From Paraglomus occultum (Eukaryota > Glomeromycota > Glomeromycetes > Paraglomerales > Paraglomeraceae), in NCBI GenBank assembly GCA_910592205.1, contig CAJVPJ010000546.1, forward strand, positions 1-22,262: a stretch of DNA of 22,262 nt, in the 5' to 3' direction. Below, one piece after another: positions 20,852-22,262 of the stretch. Position numbers and translations under genes: made by a program. The notes under the pieces are model-generated. The model was not told the DNA's origin, ran no database searches, and saw nothing but the letters and a program-made list of their open reading frames with translations. How positions within the stretch are numbered: position 1 is the first letter of the stretch; every line of letters starts with the position of its first letter.

Positions 20852-21350
20852 GGGACCCACTAGGATTCGTTTGCTCGGGAATATTATTTAGTGTTCTACC
20901 ACGACACAGTCAGTATTGGATAGATTTATAGACACGTCAAGTACATGCAGTATAATGAGTTTGATGAAATCAAAGAGATTGGATTTGGTGGTTATGGAAC
21001 AGTTTATACTGCTAATTATAGAAATTATACACAAAAGTATATGGAAGAAGCTGTTGCACTCACACGTTTTAAGAGTTTGATAATAGACCGGATTATTTAT
21101 CTCCGGGGTAAGCAATAATTGGGTGTATGATATCATACCAAGTGCACAAGTGGTGAATATCCATTCCGTAAAATTTATGGATACACACAACAAAAAGAGT
21201 ACACGATTATGCTAACAATGGCAGTCTCTTGTCTTAATTGATTCGCGGTTGGATAAATTACGGCGTTTGGAGAATATCTTAAATTATCTGTGTACTATTC
21301 ATGACGCAGGTTTAGTGCGCTGTGATCTTCATGGTTATGCACGATAACGG
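20852..21350 (+). pseudogene. Broken paralogue of the kinase-family gene
   Basis: Reading the plus strand gives REYYLVFYHD, then after a stop an N-lobe start FDEIKEIGFGGYGTVYTANY, VALTRFK, a retained donor GTAAGC (GT at 21108-21109), and past a likely intron YPFRKIYGYTQQKEYTIM, then, in a shifted frame, LRRLENILNYL, DAGLVRCDLHG. Each block matches in order residues about 400-580 of the kinase-family protein at the left of the window (QEYYLVFYHE, FDEFKEIGSGGYKTVYTAKY, VALKRF, YPFAFVDIYGITQ, GLVHCNLHGG). It is inactive: stops interrupt it (for example TAG at 20864-20866), the frame shifts more than once, the VALK lysine is Thr, and nothing resembling the rest of the C-lobe follows. Unlike the intact gene it keeps Asp in the catalytic loop (RCD against HCN), so it comes from a different or earlier family member. 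It lies between HEATR6 and kinesin-5. Confidence 0.88.
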
Positions 21351-21471
21351 GCTCTTTTCTGTCAACCAAGGTAATTGAAATATTAGTTACAGACACTCTA
21401 AGTGAAATAAATGTTAGACATTTTAATACCTTTATTTATATTTCTTCAAATGTTGTTTACTTCTCAATATG

Positions 21472-21497
21472 ACCTCTCATTATCACCTCTCATTATC
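21472..21497. repeat. Two perfect tandem copies of a 13-bp unit
   Basis: ACCTCTCATTATC occurs twice back to back, about 110 bp upstream of the kinesin-5 ATG. It may be a simple replication-slippage duplication. Confidence 0.7.
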
Positions 21498-21603
21498 ATG
21501 CCGATCACTTTCCTGAAATATCATAATCTCATTGTTACTATTACGCGTCATAACGATAAACAAAGTTTCTATTTCTGATACAAGCATTAACGTTAAATTT
21601 AGA

Positions 21604-22262
21604 ATGGACAAAAAGGGCGAGAAGGAAACTAATATTCAAGTGGTAGTTCGTTGCCGGTGAGTGAAGGGTATACACACACGTAACCATGTCTTTCAAGAAT
21701 AAAAAGATATTCACATTTCTGTGATGCGTTAGGGAACGCAACGAACGGGAAGAAAAAGAAAATTCACCAATAGTCGTATTCACTGGCCTAGATGCGAGAG
21801 GCCGTGAAGTCCAATTACGGACAAGTCCGCTCGATAAAATACCCAACAAGAGTTTCTTCTTCGACAGGGTATTCGGTCCTGACGCCAACCAACAAATAAT
21901 ATATCAAGAAACCGTGGTTCCTATACTAGAAGAGGCAAGCATCGGTTTTAGTCGTTTTTTTTTTCTCCTTAAACATTTGACAAGCGAATTAATTTATCAT
22001 CATTTTTAGGTGCTTATGGGGTAATTAACACTTAATAGATCGATCCTGTCCGTTGTAATTTAAAATGACCTTTCACCAACGTATATTTCATTTTCTTTAT
22101 CGTTACAAGTTACAACTGCAGTATTCTCGCTTATGGGCAAACCGGAACGGGCAAGACGTAAGCAGTTCAGACATTAATGCTATTGTCGTTTTAATAACGC
22201 TCTTGACCGTTTGCTCGCGAATTTGTCCAGATACACGATGGAGGGCGATCTTGGCGATATGG
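21604..22262 (+). CDS. Kinesin-5 (BimC/Eg5/Cut7) motor, 5' part only
   Basis: Exons 21604-21656, 21733-21934, 22010-22020, 22110-22157 and 22231 to the window end encode the first 115 residues; the rest lies outside. Kinesin-5 tetramers slide antiparallel spindle microtubules apart in mitosis. Seen: start MDKKGEKETNIQVVVRCR, then ERNEREEKENSPIVV, the class-typical extension of strand beta1; SFFFDRVFGPDANQQIIYQETV; and the P-loop YGQTGTGKTYTMEG, all as in BimC proteins. The 'RCR.RNERE.KENS' signature separates kinesin-5 from other kinesins. Intron 2 appears to begin with GC (GAG|GCAAGC) rather than GT, and exon 3 is just 11 nt (V-L-M and part of G) yet restores the conserved EEVLMGYN. The start is the first ATG, at a normal distance from the motor core. 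Confidence 0.95.

Noticed and set aside
20888-21193. 101-codon minus-strand frame
   Set aside because: It is antisense to the kinase pseudogene, whose plus-strand blocks clearly match the paralogue.

Overview
The window is nuclear DNA of a eukaryote: moderately AT-rich, compact, with genes cut by many short introns (about 60-150 bp, almost all GT-AG). It looks fungal, most likely Glomeromycotina (arbuscular mycorrhizal fungi) or a close relative. The main clue is the protein-kinase-like gene at the left. It carries the Cys zinc-ribbon, '(S/T)(G/K)NK..(I/L)D.FI' and '(E/Q)WI' signature before a kinase N-lobe, then 'GITQ.P.T..Y', a family strongly expanded in Rhizophagus-type genomes. The species call is inference.

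Layout: 1-1174 has no confident gene. A 4-exon kinase-family gene (756 aa) lies on the minus strand (3696-1175). After a 1.6 kb spacer with hairpins comes SRP14 (+, 5263-5883, 4 exons). It is convergent, 119 bp apart, with UBA2, the SUMO E1 catalytic subunit (-, 8842-6003, 12 exons, 613 aa). A 1.6 kb spacer leads to a small two-exon orphan gene (+, 10430-10759) and DPH7/WDR85 for diphthamide synthesis (+, 10835-12627, 9 exons, 393 aa). Next is a single-exon secreted protein that resembles a Cu/Zn superoxide dismutase without metal ligands (+, 13768-14304). HEATR6 follows on the minus strand (20288-15732, 18 exons, 1049 aa). A broken paralogue of the kinase-family gene (+, about 20852-21350) and the 5' end of a kinesin-5 (BimC/Eg5/Cut7) gene (+, from 21604, running off the window) finish it.

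I assembled the spliced models by hand. For SRP14, UBA2, DPH7, HEATR6 and the kinase gene, exon lengths sum to whole codons and every junction keeps phase; the kinesin-5 junctions keep phase as far as the window reaches. The conserved genes are unrelated housekeeping functions (SRP translation arrest, SUMO activation, eEF2 modification, mitotic spindle) with no sign of a shared pathway.

The most unusual object is the kinase-family gene. Its predicted protein appears to hold four successive kinase N-lobe segments, only the last followed by a C-lobe. Three of the four are interrupted by a phase-0 intron at the same structural place. The C-lobe has an altered catalytic loop (HCN for HRD) and DFS for DFG. 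A degraded relative lies about 17 kb away on the other strand.
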